Program-made: the position numbers and the translations under genes
Part shown: positions 1 to 9,515 of the stretch, one piece after another
Layout of the letters: the number at the start of each line of letters is the position of its first letter
Position numbering within the stretch: position 1 is the first letter of the stretch
NCBI RefSeq assembly: GCF_013087515.1
Contig: NZ_JABFCN010000019.1
Location: 1-64,000, forward strand
From: Rhizobium sophorae
GTDB lineage: Bacteria > Pseudomonadota > Alphaproteobacteria > Rhizobiales > Rhizobiaceae
Length of the DNA: 64,000 bases
Direction of reading: 5' to 3'
Notes under the pieces: generated by a model
The model's database searches: none
Seen by the model: only the letters and a program-made list of their open reading frames with translations
What the model was told of the DNA's origin: nothing

Positions 1-55
1 GCCATGCTCGCTTTGGCCGCAACAATCCTATGGCTCAGATAAGTGTCCACAGCTC

Positions 56-688
56 CTAGCGGGCGCTCAGGCCCGAAAGAATGAGACGCAAACCCAGGCC
101 GCCCATGACGGCACCGGCGGCCCGGTCGATCCAGCCCTTGGCGGCAAGATAGAGGCGCCGCGGATGGCGGGCCGAAAAAGCGAAGGCCACGATCGAATAC
201 CACCCCGCCTCCACGGCAAAGACGCCGAGCGGCAGCGCGACGATGAGATCGAGGGGCACCGTTCTCGGCAGAAGTGCCGCAAAGAGGCTGGCATAGACGA
301 TGATGGTTTTCGGGTTGCTGAGCTGGGTCAGCAGCGCAGTCATGAAGCTCAATCTCAGCGCACGGTTGCCGTTGACGGCGTCAGCGACTTCGAGCGGCTC
401 ACCGGCGCTCCTCCAGATATTGACCGCGATATAGACGAGATAGGCGCCGCCTGCGACCTTTAGCAGGACATAGAGCCATTCGAACTGAGACAGCAGCGCC
501 GTCAGCCCGGCCAGCGCCAGCACGGCAAAAACGACACCGCCGGCGCCCATGCCGAGTGCGGCCGCAAGGCCATCCAGCCTGGAACGCGAGATAGCGATCC
601 TGGAGACGACGACGAAGCTCGGGCCGGGGCTCATCGCGCCGACGGCCAAGGCTGCCATGATGCTGATGAAAATGCCGGCAGAAGACAT
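56..688 (-). CDS. LysE/RhtB family amino-acid exporter
   Basis: Inner-membrane exporter of the LysE/RhtB family, 210 residues, a normal length. Hydrophobic segments fill most of the chain, and the N-terminus carries the family hallmark GAMSPGPSFVVVSR near residues 16-29. A second conserved patch, QLSNPKTIIVYASLF, sits mid-protein. The frame is open for 26 more codons upstream, but I start at MSSAGIF because a strong GAGAGAGG ribosome site precedes it and the extension is polar and unlike the family. The likely role is export of an amino acid or related small molecule; the substrate cannot be read from sequence. It lies downstream of tadC on the same strand across about 190 bases and is probably a separate unit. 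Confidence 0.85.
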   Translation of the reverse strand: MSSAGIFISIMAALAVGAMSPGPSFVVVSRIAISRSRLDGLAAALGMGAGGVVFAVLALAGLTALLSQFEWLYVLLKVAGGAYLVYIAVNIWRSAGEPLEVADAVNGNRALRLSFMTALLTQLSNPKTIIVYASLFAALLPRTVPLDLIVALPLGVFAVEAGWYSIVAFAFSARHPRRLYLAAKGWIDRAAGAVMGGLGLRLILSGLSAR

Positions 689-880
689 CGGAAACCTCTC
701 TCTTGGATTGAACGAGCGCCAAGGGCACTGCGCTTGCATCCGCGCGCTGATGGTCGTCCATCCCATTTACCAGCTATGCCGGCGGCGGTCACGCGTGTTT
801 GAAGCTGCAGATCGGACCGTCTTCGAGGCAACATCGTCTCTGCCGAAGGCGGCATCCGCTTTCCGGGGCCGGCGCAACCT

Positions 881-1867
881 TCAGAATTTGTCTGCCACCT
901 GAATGCCGGCCGGACCGAGAATAACGGCGATCAGCACCGGCAGGAAGAACAGGATCATCGGCACCGTCAGTTTCGGCGGCAGCGCGGCCGCCTTCTTTTC
1001 CGCTTCGTTCATGCGCTCGTCGCGTCCTTCCTGGGCGAGAACGCGCAACGCCTGCGCGACCGGCGTGCCGTAGCGATCGGCCTGGATCAGCGCCTGAGTC
1101 ACCGAACGCACCAGCTCGATCTGGGTGCGGGTGGCGAGATTTTCGAGCGCCACGCGGCGATCCGGCAGGAAGGAGAGCTCGGCTGTGGTCAGCACCATCT
1201 CCTCGGCGAGCGCCGGCGACTGCTCGCCGAGTTCTTCCGACACACGGCGCATCGCGGCCTCGATCGAGATGCCGGATTCGACGCAGATCAGCATCAGGTC
1301 CAACGCATCCGGCCAGGCGCGCTTGATCGAGTGCTGGCGCTTGCCCATACGGTTGGAGATATAGATGTTCGGCGCATAGAAGCCGAGATAACCGACGCCG
1401 ATGACGGCGAAGAGGCGGATCGGCGTGCCCTTTTCGGCGAGATTGCCGAGGCCGAAGACCCAGAAGGCAGCAAGCGCCAGGAAAAGGAAAGGCAGCAGGA
1501 AACGTGCCACGAGGAAGGTATTCAGCGCATTCTCCGAACGGAAGCCGGCGGCACGCAGCTTGTTGACCGTGTTTTCGTCGACCAGCGCCTTGCGCAGGTT
1601 GAAGCGCTCGACGATCTGACGTACCGAGCGATTGTTCTGGCTCCTGAGCGAGGCCTTGCCGGCGCCGGTTTCCGTGTTCATACGGGCGCGTTCGCGGGCA
1701 CGGATCTGCTCGCGCTCTGTGGAAACAGCCTTCATGCGCTTGTTCAGGTCGCCGCGCTCGAAGAAAGGAACGGCAATCGTGTAAAAAGTGGCGAAGACGG
1801 CGATCGCGACGAGAAGGGCGATCAGCATGCTCGGATTGGTCAGCGTTGCGGCAAGATCCTGCGACAT
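881..1867 (-). CDS. tadC: Tad pilus inner-membrane platform protein TadC
   Basis: One of the two inner-membrane platform proteins of the Tad (Flp) pilus machine, 328 residues, of the type II secretion F family. An N-terminal membrane segment is followed by a basic cytoplasmic stretch, two central hydrophobic segments, a T2SSF domain at roughly 185-315 (IEAAMRRVSEELGEQSP) and a C-terminal membrane helix (MILFFLPVLIAVILG). It is the last gene of the cpa/tad operon, 15 bases after tadB, with a GGAAGG ribosome site. It is expected to pair with TadB and the CpaF ATPase to drive pilin assembly. In Agrobacterium the matching gene is called ctpI. Confidence 0.93.
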   Translation of the reverse strand: MSQDLAATLTNPSMLIALLVAIAVFATFYTIAVPFFERGDLNKRMKAVSTEREQIRARERARMNTETGAGKASLRSQNNRSVRQIVERFNLRKALVDENTVNKLRAAGFRSENALNTFLVARFLLPFLFLALAAFWVFGLGNLAEKGTPIRLFAVIGVGYLGFYAPNIYISNRMGKRQHSIKRAWPDALDLMLICVESGISIEAAMRRVSEELGEQSPALAEEMVLTTAELSFLPDRRVALENLATRTQIELVRSVTQALIQADRYGTPVAQALRVLAQEGRDERMNEAEKKAAALPPKLTVPMILFFLPVLIAVILGPAGIQVADKF

Positions 1868-1882
1868 GGTGCTTCCTTCCGG

Positions 1883-2884
1883 CTAGATGTCAAAATTGAC
1901 CATGTTGCGCATGACGAAGATGCCGATCGACATCCAGATCGCCGAGACACCCATGATGAAATGGCCGCGCGGATCGGTGAAAAGGATCATCATGTAGTTC
2001 GGCGACGTCATGTAGACGAGGGTCGCGACGATGAAGGGCAGAGCCCCGATGATGACGGCCGACGCCTTGGCTTCCATCGAGAGCGCCTGGACCTTGGCCT
2101 TCATCTTCCTGCGCTCGCGCAGCACCTTGGAGAGGTTGCCGATCGCTTCCGACAAATTGCCGCCGGCCTGCGACTGGATGGCGATGACGATGGCGAAGAA
2201 GTTGACTTCCTGGAGCGGCATGTGGATCGTCATGCGGGCGCAGGCGTCGGGAATGCTGAGGCCTACCTGCTGCGCCTCGATCACCCGCAGGAACTCGCTC
2301 TTGACAGGCTCGGTGCCTTCGGTGGCGATAAGGCGGATAGCATCGTTGAGCGGTAGGCCTGATTTGATCGAGCGCGTGATGACGTCAAGCGCATTGGGGA
2401 GCTCGTTCAAAAACTTGGTCTGGCGACGCTTGATCAGGAAGCCGACGACCCAGCGCGGCAGGCCGAGACCGGCAACGACGGCGATACCGACCATGACCAT
2501 CCACGATGCGCCGACGACCAAGGCGACAAGCATCAGAAGAGAGGCGAAGACGGCACTGATGAGATAGAATTTCGCCGCCGTGATCGTCAGGCCGGCCTGC
2601 ACCAGCCGCGATTTCATCGACACGGTCTTCTTGGTCTTCTGGCGCTTTTCCAGATCCTTCAGATTGTCCTGCACCGATTTACGGCGCTTCGACAGCTCCT
2701 GCACCCGGTCACGGGCAGCCTTGACCTTGACCCGGTCGCTTTCGGCCGATTTGACACGATTGATCCGGCTTGCCGATTTCTTGTCGGCCTCGATCTTGGA
2801 AAACAACAGCGCATAGGCGACCGCCGCCGCGGAGACGGCGGCGAGGACGACTATTGCCAGGACTATGGGATCGAACCCGAACAT
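1883..2884 (-). CDS. tadB: Tad pilus inner-membrane platform protein TadB
   Basis: Platform protein TadB of the Tad pilus, 333 residues. It starts with a membrane anchor (IVLAIVVLAAVSAAAVAYALL), then a charged, probably coiled-coil region at about 35-90, two central membrane helices, the T2SSF domain at about 170-300 (ALDVITRSIKSGLPLNDAI) and a C-terminal hydrophobic segment. It lies five bases after cpaF and directly before tadC. Role by family: partners with TadC and transmits the ATPase motion to the growing pilus. Nothing is missing compared with the family. Confidence 0.94.
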   Translation of the reverse strand: MFGFDPIVLAIVVLAAVSAAAVAYALLFSKIEADKKSASRINRVKSAESDRVKVKAARDRVQELSKRRKSVQDNLKDLEKRQKTKKTVSMKSRLVQAGLTITAAKFYLISAVFASLLMLVALVVGASWMVMVGIAVVAGLGLPRWVVGFLIKRRQTKFLNELPNALDVITRSIKSGLPLNDAIRLIATEGTEPVKSEFLRVIEAQQVGLSIPDACARMTIHMPLQEVNFFAIVIAIQSQAGGNLSEAIGNLSKVLRERRKMKAKVQALSMEAKASAVIIGALPFIVATLVYMTSPNYMMILFTDPRGHFIMGVSAIWMSIGIFVMRNMVNFDI

Positions 2885-2889
2885 ATCGC

Positions 2890-4365
2890 CTATTCCTTCG
2901 TTTTCGCTTCCATCGCGTCGAGGGCGGCGGCAAGACGCTTTTCCTCATTGAAGTAGCGGGCGCGATCCCAGAAATGCGGCTTGCCGACGCCGGTCGACAT
3001 ATGCCGGCCGATCAGGCGGCCATTCGCATCCTCGCCTTCGATCTCGTAGCGCATCAGATCCTGAGTGATAATGACGTCGCCTTCCATGCCGATCACCTCG
3101 GTGATCTGGGTGATGCGGCGCGAACCGTCGCGAAGGCGCGCCGCCTGAATGACGACGTCGACCGAGCTGGAGATGATCTCGCGCACCGTCTTTGCCGGCA
3201 GGGCGAAACCACCCATGGCGATCATCGATTCGATACGGCTAAGGCATTCGCGCGGCGTATTGGCGTGGATGGTGCCCATCGAGCCGTCGTGACCGGTATT
3301 CATCGCCTGCAGCAGGTCGAAGACCTCCGGTCCGCGCACTTCGCCGACGATGATGCGCTCGGGACGCATACGCAGGCAGTTCTTGACGAGATCGCGCATG
3401 GTGATCTCGCCCTCGCCTTCGATATTCGGCGGGCGCGTTTCGAGACGGACGACATGCGGCTGCTGCAACTGCAGTTCTGCCGTATCCTCGCAGGTGATGA
3501 CGCGCTCGTCCCTGTCGATATAATTGGTGAGGCAGTTCAGAAGCGTGGTTTTGCCCGAGCCGGTGCCGCCTGAAATGACGACATTGCAGCGCACGCGCCC
3601 GATGATCTGCAGCACGGTTGCGCCTTCCGGCGTGATCGCGCCGAAACGGACGAGTTGATCGAGCGTCAGCTTGTCCTTCTTGAACTTGCGGATGGTGAGC
3701 GCCGGCCCGTCGATCGACAGCGGCGGCGCGATGACGTTGACGCGCGAACCATCCGGCAGACGGGCGTCGCAGATCGGGCTCGATTCGTCGACGCGGCGGC
3801 CGACCTGGCTGACGATGCGCTGGCAGATCGAGAGAAGCTGTGCATTGTCGCGGAAGCGAATCTCGGATTCGATCGTCTTACCGCCGACTTCGATGAAAGT
3901 CTGGCCGGCGCCGTTGACCATGATGTCGGCAATGTCGTCGCGCGCCAGCAGCGGCTCCAGCGGGCCGTAGCCGAGGACGTCGTTGCAGATATCCTCGAGC
4001 AGTTCTTCCTGCTCGGAGATCGACATCGCAAAGTTCTTGATGGTGATGATGTCGTTGACGATGTCGCGGATTTCCTCGCGCGCACTTTCGCCGTCGAGCT
4101 TGGAGAGCTGCGAGAGATCGATCGTGTCGATCAGCGCGGAAAAGACCTGCGCCTTGGTGTCGTAATATTCATCGGTGCGGGCCGGGCGCTTGCGCTGCGG
4201 CGTCTGCATCGGCGGCGGCGTCGCCTGCTGGCGTGCGGACTCGCGCGAGGGTTCGACCAGAATGGAGGGGGAAGAGGTCGCAGGGGCGGCGGCCGGAACC
4301 GGCGGCGGCGGAGCAATCGCCCCTCCCACCTTTCCGGAACCTTCGTTTCCGCGTTTTCCAAACAT
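2890..4365 (-). CDS. cpaF: Tad pilus assembly/secretion ATPase CpaF (TadA)
   Basis: Secretion ATPase of the VirB11/GspE superfamily that powers Tad pilus assembly, 491 residues, cytoplasmic. The first ~60 residues are a low-complexity Pro/Ala stretch, followed by the N-domain. The ATPase core has Walker [11 protein letters not shown] near residue 270, the acidic [12 protein letters not shown] box, Walker [13 protein letters not shown] and the His box [14 protein letters not shown]. All nucleotide-binding residues look intact. It is separated from cpaE by a 132-base gap holding a palindromic repeat, the only non-trivial gap in the cpaB-tadC run. That repeat could lower or buffer transcription of the cpaF-tadBC half (inference). 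Confidence 0.95.
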   Translation of the reverse strand: MFGKRGNEGSGKVGGAIAPPPPVPAAAPATSSPSILVEPSRESARQQATPPPMQTPQRKRPARTDEYYDTKAQVFSALIDTIDLSQLSKLDGESAREEIRDIVNDIITIKNFAMSISEQEELLEDICNDVLGYGPLEPLLARDDIADIMVNGAGQTFIEVGGKTIESEIRFRDNAQLLSICQRIVSQVGRRVDESSPICDARLPDGSRVNVIAPPLSIDGPALTIRKFKKDKLTLDQLVRFGAITPEGATVLQIIGRVRCNVVISGGTGSGKTTLLNCLTNYIDRDERVITCEDTAELQLQQPHVVRLETRPPNIEGEGEITMRDLVKNCLRMRPERIIVGEVRGPEVFDLLQAMNTGHDGSMGTIHANTPRECLSRIESMIAMGGFALPAKTVREIISSSVDVVIQAARLRDGSRRITQITEVIGMEGDVIITQDLMRYEIEGEDANGRLIGRHMSTGVGKPHFWDRARYFNEEKRLAAALDAMEAKTKE

Positions 4366-4390
4366 GCCAGTCGATCCAATCTGCTCGTTC

Positions 4391-4492
4391 TAGAGCATTT
4401 CCCGATCTCTCCGAGTCACGGAAATGCTCTCTCTTTTTGTTTTCACGCAATTCCGGAGGCAAAACCGCTGCCCGCTTTTGCTGGAATTGCTC
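4391..4492. repeat. Palindromic rhizobial intergenic repeat inside the pilus operon
   Basis: The cpaE-cpaF gap is filled by two stacked inverted repeats. The first is AGAGCATTTCC at 4392-4402 against its exact complement at 4420-4430. The second is GCAATTCC at 4447-4454 against 4483-4490. I recognise this as a common Rhizobium/Agrobacterium intergenic element. Transcribed, it would fold into two hairpins between the cpaE and cpaF messages. Confidence 0.75.
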
Positions 4493-4497
4493 ATCGT

Positions 4498-5775
4498 CTA
4501 CTTGCGCTTCAGGAGGCCCAGCAGGCCGCCCTTCTTCGCCTTCTTGATCGCGACACGGCCGGTGACGATGTGCGATATCTGCGAAAAGGTTTCCGCCGTC
4601 GGCGACTTCGGGTCGACTTCGGAGATCATCCGGCCGCTGTTGGCGGCGTTGCCGAAGAGATTTATGTCGAAGGGGATGATCGCGATCGGATCGATCTCCA
4701 GCGGCTCACAAAAATCCGACGGCGAAATCTCCGGCCGTTTCGGCATACCGACCTGATTGAGGATGAGATGCGGCGGCCGGTCGTTCGGCCGCATCTTGCG
4801 CAGCGCGTCCAGCATGTTCTTGGCGTTGCGCAGATTGGCGAGATCGGGAACCGCTGCGATGACCACCTCGTCGACGCTCGATAGCACCGAGCGCGTCCAT
4901 TCCGACCATGCATGCGGAACATCGAGCACGGTGACGGGCGCGCTACGCTGCAGGACGTCGAGCACCGGCTGGAAGGCCTGGCCGTCGAAATCATAGGCAC
5001 GGTCGAGCAGCGAGGGTGCAGCAAGCAGCGACAGATGCTCGGAGCATTTCGTCAGCAGCCGGTCGAGGAAGACCTCGTCCAGACGATCGGGTGCGAAGAC
5101 CGCTTCGGCGATGCCCTGGGCCGGATCCTGGTCGAAGTCGATGTTCGCCGTGCCATAGGGCAGGTCGAGATCGGCGAGGATCGTCTCGGTGGAGAAGAGA
5201 TTGGAAATGCCGAAGGCGCAATTATGCGCGATGGTCGAGGCGCCGGTGCCGCCCTTCGAGCCGATAAAGGCGATGCTGCGGCCGAGCGGCTCGGCGTCAG
5301 GATCGACGAAGATCGAGGCCATCGCCGTAAGGATATCGGGCATGGCGACGGGCTGGACCATATATTCGGAAATGCCGTTGCGGATGAGCTCGCGGTAAAG
5401 CCCGATATCGTTGTAATAGCCGATAATGACGACCTTGGTCGTCGGATCGCAGACTGCGGCGAGCGGCGCGAGTTCGCCGAGCAGGTTCGCGGCATTCGCC
5501 TTGGTCTCGAGGATGATGAGGTTCGGCGTCGGGGCGCCGGAAAACATATTGGCGGCAGCGGCGATGCCGCCGCTGGTGATGCGCATGCTGACTTTCGCCA
5601 CGCGCCGATCATTGGCGCAGCGTTCCATGACATGCTGCAAGGCCTCGCTCTCGCAGAAGGCATGGACAGAGATGCGCGGCAGCGGCCGCATGTTTTCCAG
5701 ATCCGCCATGCGCACCGCCTCCTCGGCGTTGCGAAGCTCGCTGGGATTCCTGATTTCGTATTCGATCGCGCTCAT
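4498..5775 (-). CDS. cpaE: Pilus localisation/assembly protein CpaE (TadZ)
   Basis: ParA/MinD-like protein that positions the Tad pilus machine, 425 residues. Residues ~30-160 form a receiver-like domain (LIILETKANA, VVIIGYYNDIGLYRELIRNG) lacking a canonical phosphoacceptor setting. The C-terminal half is a P-loop fold beginning FIGSKGGTGASTIAHN near residue 175. The usual Walker A lysine (KGGxGKT) is replaced by Ala here; the signature lysine before GG is kept. This variation is known in CpaE/TadZ proteins and suggests weak or no ATP hydrolysis. It lies 15 bases after cpaD in the operon and ends in a basic tail (KKAKKGGLLGLLKRK). Confidence 0.92.
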   Translation of the reverse strand: MSAIEYEIRNPSELRNAEEAVRMADLENMRPLPRISVHAFCESEALQHVMERCANDRRVAKVSMRITSGGIAAAANMFSGAPTPNLIILETKANAANLLGELAPLAAVCDPTTKVVIIGYYNDIGLYRELIRNGISEYMVQPVAMPDILTAMASIFVDPDAEPLGRSIAFIGSKGGTGASTIAHNCAFGISNLFSTETILADLDLPYGTANIDFDQDPAQGIAEAVFAPDRLDEVFLDRLLTKCSEHLSLLAAPSLLDRAYDFDGQAFQPVLDVLQRSAPVTVLDVPHAWSEWTRSVLSSVDEVVIAAVPDLANLRNAKNMLDALRKMRPNDRPPHLILNQVGMPKRPEISPSDFCEPLEIDPIAIIPFDINLFGNAANSGRMISEVDPKSPTAETFSQISHIVTGRVAIKKAKKGGLLGLLKRK

Positions 5776-5789
5776 CGTTCCGTTCCGCC

Positions 5790-6542
5790 TCAGAATCCGC
5801 CGTCGCCGGCATCTTCGATCGTCGTCGTCGTCGTCCGGTATTCCTGGATCGCATTGTTGCGCCGCTGCGCATCGATCGGGGTCATGCCGCGGGGCGCCAC
5901 CAGATCCTCCGGATTGGCGATCTGGGCGGCAAGGTTGTTCTGCGAGGCGCAGCCGAAATTATAGTAGTTCTGGTTGGTCAAATCGTTCGATATGTCCTTC
6001 GGCCATTGACCGCATTGCGTGGTGACCGCGGTGGTGCCGGTAAAGCTCAGCCGGATCGGGGCCGCATCGCCGGGACCGACCGCGACATAGGAGGTGTTGA
6101 CGATTTTCGAGCTTGCGATCCCCCTCGATGTCAGCTCGGCACGGACCTGATTGCGCAACTGATAGGCTGCCGCCGAATTGGGCGAGCCTTGCGGCGACAG
6201 CACGTAAACCGGCCCCGAGGCGCGCGAGATGTAGTTTGCGGCAAAGCCGCGGATGAGGTCGCGCTGGGCGATGGTCAGGCGGCGATCGGTGGAGGCGACG
6301 GGTATATCCACCGTCTGCTCCGCTTCCGTGACGATAATCGGGTGGCGGGCGCGGTAATCGTCCGGAATGCCGCCGGTCGTCAGCTGGTCATGCGGGCCGG
6401 CGCATCCGGAAAGTATCGCCACCGAAATGGCGACCGTGGCAAAAACCGCCTTCGAGAGTCCGAGGCGGGGTGTCATCGCATTCATATGGGCCATCGCCTG
6501 ATCTCTGTTTTCTGCCATCGCTGCCGCTCGCGCCCCGCTCAT
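5790..6542 (-). CDS. cpaD: Tad pilus assembly lipoprotein CpaD
   Basis: Outer-membrane-associated pilus lipoprotein, about 250 residues. The N-terminal region has a hydrophobic signal and a lipobox ending ILSGC, so the mature protein should start at that Cys near residue 47. The rest carries the CpaD pattern (RHPIIVTEAEQTVDIPV, YVAVGPGDAAPIRLSF, CGQWPKD, ANPEDLVAPRGM). The ORF start overlaps the cpaC stop as ATGA, supporting translational coupling. Internal Met codons at residues 9, 17, 20 and 23 would give a more typical short signal, so the exact start is uncertain. It helps the CpaC secretin reach the outer membrane (family knowledge). Confidence 0.92.
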   Translation of the reverse strand: MSGARAAAMAENRDQAMAHMNAMTPRLGLSKAVFATVAISVAILSGCAGPHDQLTTGGIPDDYRARHPIIVTEAEQTVDIPVASTDRRLTIAQRDLIRGFAANYISRASGPVYVLSPQGSPNSAAAYQLRNQVRAELTSRGIASSKIVNTSYVAVGPGDAAPIRLSFTGTTAVTTQCGQWPKDISNDLTNQNYYNFGCASQNNLAAQIANPEDLVAPRGMTPIDAQRRNNAIQEYRTTTTTIEDAGDGGF

Positions 6543-8044
6543 TTGTAGATGAACCCGATCGAGCCGTGGAACTGCGCATCGGCGACGGGCGCCTCGCGGC
6601 GGCCATAGACCTTGTTGACACGGTTGAGGAAGAAGGTCGCACCGTCATTCTCAGGGCTGAAATTGTCGTCCGGCCGGTTGAGCTGATTGCGCGCCACCGG
6701 GCGCACCAGATAGGGTGTTGCGATGATGACGAGTTCGGTTTCCTGACGCTCGAACCCCTTCTGGCGGAAAAGTGTCCCGAGCAGCGGGATCTTCGAAACG
6801 CCGGGTGTGCCGCCCATCGTCTGGGAAACATTGTCGCGGATAAGGCCGGCCAGCGCGATCGAACCGCCCGAGGGCAGCTCCACCGAAGTCTCGGCCGACC
6901 GGCGCTGATAAGTGGCGTTGCCGCTGCCGGCCACTGGCTCCGAAACATTGGTCTTGATTTCAAGAGCAATGCGTCCCGATGACAGTACGACCGGTTTGAA
7001 GGCGAGGCTGATACCGTAGTTAAATGGCGTGACAGTGACGTTGCCGTCGCTGTCGGTCGTCGAATAAAGCTGCTGGCCACCGGAATTGAAGGTCGCGGCC
7101 TGACCCGATATCGCCGTCAGCGTCGGTTCGGCGAGCGTCTTGACGACCTTGGCCTGTTCCAGCGCGTTGAGGTAAGTCGAAATGTCGTATTTGCCGATCG
7201 AGCTCTTGAAGAGCGCCGCCAGGCCGCCGCCGACCGTCGCTGTTGCGCTGTCGGCGCTCGGACTGCCGAGCTGGGCGACCGTCATACCGGAGGAATTGGA
7301 AACCAGATTGTCGAAGCCGAGCTGCTTCAGTACCTCGCGGCGGACCTCGGCGATGGTTACCTTGAGGGTGACCTGGTCCTCGCCCTCGATCTGCAGGAGG
7401 TTGACGACCTGTGAGGTCTGGCGACCTTCGGCAAAGAGCGCCACCGAGCTGTCGCCGCCGGTGCCGGATGCCGTTTCGGTTCTAGTCGTCGCCTCGCCGC
7501 CCTTGAGGAAAACCTGCGCCAGATCGGCCGCCTGCGTGGCATCCTGTGGCGTGCGCACCGTGCCGGTCAGCACGATGTTGTCGGAGACGATTTCGACGTT
7601 GATATTGGAGTCGCGAATGAAGCGGCGGAGATTGACTTCGAGGCCGGAGACGTCGCGTTCGATCTCGATATCGAGATTGACGATCTCCTGTCCACCGGCG
7701 CCGAAGACGAAGATATTCGTCTGACCGACCTTCTTGCCGAACAGGTAGATGCGCCGCGAAGTGCGGGTCACGGCATCGGCCATCGTCGGATCGGAGACGA
7801 GGATATCATGCGCATCCTCCGGCAGATCGACGACGACGGCCTTATTGAGCCCGAGCTTCAGCCGACGATGAGCATTGGAACCGGTCTGCGAGATCCGGAC
7901 CAGGCTATCGGAATCGGCGCGCGCCTCACCTGCTCCGAAAAGCGGGGCGAAAGAGGCCGGCGCCATGCCTGAGAGGCCGACTGCCAGCGAAAGGCAGCCT
8001 GTCAGGAGAGGTCCGGCGCGCCGCGTTGAATTGCCCATTTGCAC
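6539..8044 (-). CDS. cpaC: Tad pilus outer-membrane secretin CpaC (RcpA)
   Basis: Secretin forming the outer-membrane pore for the Tad pilus, 501 residues with a signal peptide (LLTGCLSLAVGLSGMAPASFA). Order: the pilus N-terminal domain at ~50-120 (LKLGLNKAVVVDLPED), a BON-like segment at ~125-190, and the secretin core at ~230-470 containing the hallmark GVSKIPLLGTLFRQKG and a final TPYLVRPV strand. It lies between cpaB (5 bases upstream) and cpaD (ATGA overlap). Complete by length and motifs. Its N-terminal domain resembles the free-standing protein encoded at 10179-10583. Confidence 0.95.
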   Translation of the reverse strand: MQMGNSTRRAGPLLTGCLSLAVGLSGMAPASFAPLFGAGEARADSDSLVRISQTGSNAHRRLKLGLNKAVVVDLPEDAHDILVSDPTMADAVTRTSRRIYLFGKKVGQTNIFVFGAGGQEIVNLDIEIERDVSGLEVNLRRFIRDSNINVEIVSDNIVLTGTVRTPQDATQAADLAQVFLKGGEATTRTETASGTGGDSSVALFAEGRQTSQVVNLLQIEGEDQVTLKVTIAEVRREVLKQLGFDNLVSNSSGMTVAQLGSPSADSATATVGGGLAALFKSSIGKYDISTYLNALEQAKVVKTLAEPTLTAISGQAATFNSGGQQLYSTTDSDGNVTVTPFNYGISLAFKPVVLSSGRIALEIKTNVSEPVAGSGNATYQRRSAETSVELPSGGSIALAGLIRDNVSQTMGGTPGVSKIPLLGTLFRQKGFERQETELVIIATPYLVRPVARNQLNRPDDNFSPENDGATFFLNRVNKVYGRREAPVADAQFHGSIGFIYK

Positions 8045-8049
8045 GTCCC

Positions 8050-8865
8050 TTACTCCGCCTTCGGCGCGGCGCCGGCATCCGTGACGATGGCGCCCGATTT
8101 GATGACCTGGATGATCGCACTGCCGTTGTCGCCGCTCAGCAGATAGTCGGCGGCACTGGTGTCTTGCTCCTGCGCATCGGCGACCGAGCGCAGCGCCAGC
8201 GACAGCCGGTCCGCCATCTGCTGGGCGACGGCAAGGACCTTCGTTTGATCGGGCGTGAGTTCGAGCGTCGCGGTCGTGCCGACCACCGATTTCGAGCCGT
8301 CGTCCTTTTCCTGGATCTGCTGGTCGATGGCGAGGACGCGGACATTGCTTAGCACGGTTTCGGTGATGAGCTTGTCGGCCTCAGCGCCCTTGCGGACCAT
8401 GATGACGTCGACGCGATCATTCGGCAGGATGAAACCGCCGGCGCCGGTTGCCACCGATATCTCGGTCGCGACGGCGCGCTTGCCGGCCGGTAACAGCGAG
8501 GAGAGGATACGACTGCTGGAATCGGCGACCTTTTCCGGCCGGATCGGTTCGCCTTCGAAGATCGGCAGACGCACGACGGCGCCCTGCAGATCCTTGATCG
8601 CATCCGGCTTGTCGGCTTCGGTGATGAGGCCGGGGACGACGCCGCCCTGCGGCCAGGCCATCCAATGCACCGACTGGTCGCTCAGCCTTTCGCCAACCGC
8701 CAGATTGGCGCTCGAGACGAGGACGTTGACGGTCGGTTCCTTCTCGACGACCGAGCGGACCTGGGTGACGACACCGCCACTGCCCGCCATTTGCATTGCC
8801 AGGAGGCCGGCAAGGCCGGCTGCCGCCACGGCGACAGCTAGGATTATAAGGCGGGCCGGTTTCAT
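8050..8865 (-). CDS. cpaB: Tad pilus assembly protein CpaB (RcpC)
   Basis: Periplasmic pilus assembly protein with an SAF domain, 271 residues. An N-terminal membrane anchor (LIILAVAVAAAGLAGLLAM) is followed by the SAF-like segment at ~45-110 (VNVLVSSANLAVGERL) and the RcpC core (AVATEISVATGAGGFILPNDRVDVIMV). A clear GAGGAA ribosome site precedes the ATG. It begins the tight cpaBCDE run and is separated from cpaA by 110 bases that could hold its own promoter. Function in the complex is not well defined; it is essential for assembly in studied systems. Confidence 0.93.
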   Translation of the reverse strand: MKPARLIILAVAVAAAGLAGLLAMQMAGSGGVVTQVRSVVEKEPTVNVLVSSANLAVGERLSDQSVHWMAWPQGGVVPGLITEADKPDAIKDLQGAVVRLPIFEGEPIRPEKVADSSSRILSSLLPAGKRAVATEISVATGAGGFILPNDRVDVIMVRKGAEADKLITETVLSNVRVLAIDQQIQEKDDGSKSVVGTTATLELTPDQTKVLAVAQQMADRLSLALRSVADAQEQDTSAADYLLSGDNGSAIIQVIKSGAIVTDAGAAPKAE

Positions 8866-8975
8866 CGATCATTCCTCAGGGCACTATATGTTCGCCCTGT
8901 AGGATGCTCAGCAATTGGTATAATTATGGTTAATGGAATGCTTACATTTTAAGTTAACGGGCATTTAAAATGCCG

Positions 8976-9494
8976 TTATTTCAGGCTTTCCAGCGCAGCG
9001 ATGAAGATCGGTGAGGACGGGAAGGCCATGTAGCCGCCGATGGCGATGGCAATGCCATAGGGGATCTTCTTGGCGAGCAGGACCGAGTTCGGCACCGGCA
9101 GGCCGATGGCCAGGATGGTGTCCGATTGCGCTCTCACCAGCAGGATCAGCAAGGTGATGAGGCCGCCGATCATGGCGACGTCGGTCATCAGGAAAAGCAG
9201 GGATTCGTTCAGACCGAACCAGAGCGCGGTGGCGCTCAACAGCTTGGCGTCGCCGCCGCCCATCACGTTGAAGGCGAAAAGAGCAAAGCAGGCGCTGAAG
9301 ACGATGGCGGCGCCGGAAAGATGCATGCCGATCATTTCCAGTCCCAAGCCGGAGAACGGCGCGAGGACGAGGAAAGAGGCGATCAGGATCACGGAAATGC
9401 GGTTCGGGATCGTCATGGTGAACAGATCGGAGAACGCCGCCATCGCAAGGCAGAGTGGCAGTATCAGGAAAACTGCGGCTGCGATCATGCTCAT
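8976..9494 (-). CDS. cpaA: Prepilin peptidase CpaA (A24 family)
   Basis: Inner-membrane aspartic peptidase that removes the pilin leader, 172 residues, about six hydrophobic segments. The two catalytic Asp positions are visible: the first in AFSDLFTMTIPNR, the second in the GxGD-type motif MGGGDAKLLSA. It is a short TadV/CpaA form without the N-methylation domain of PilD. Substrates should be PilA (9611-9799) and the TadE-like proteins on the opposite strand. It is read from the same strand as pilA but lies beyond a terminator hairpin, so it is expected at lower level. Two in-frame ATGs (9494, 9488) are possible. Confidence 0.93.
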   Translation of the reverse strand: MSMIAAAVFLILPLCLAMAAFSDLFTMTIPNRISVILIASFLVLAPFSGLGLEMIGMHLSGAAIVFSACFALFAFNVMGGGDAKLLSATALWFGLNESLLFLMTDVAMIGGLITLLILLVRAQSDTILAIGLPVPNSVLLAKKIPYGIAIAIGGYMAFPSSPIFIAALESLK

Positions 9495-9515
9495 ACCCGA
9501 TCGTGACTTGATGCG

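Noticed and set aside
1..42. Plus-strand reading frame ending at TAA (40-42) that could be the last codons of a gene entering from the left
   Set aside because: Only 13 codons are visible, hydrophobic but without any recognisable family feature; chance cannot be excluded.
1331..2356. 341-codon open frame on plus across tadC and tadB
   Set aside because: Shadow of the two minus-strand genes: highly charged composition (Asp, Glu, Arg, His), no ribosome site, no family match.
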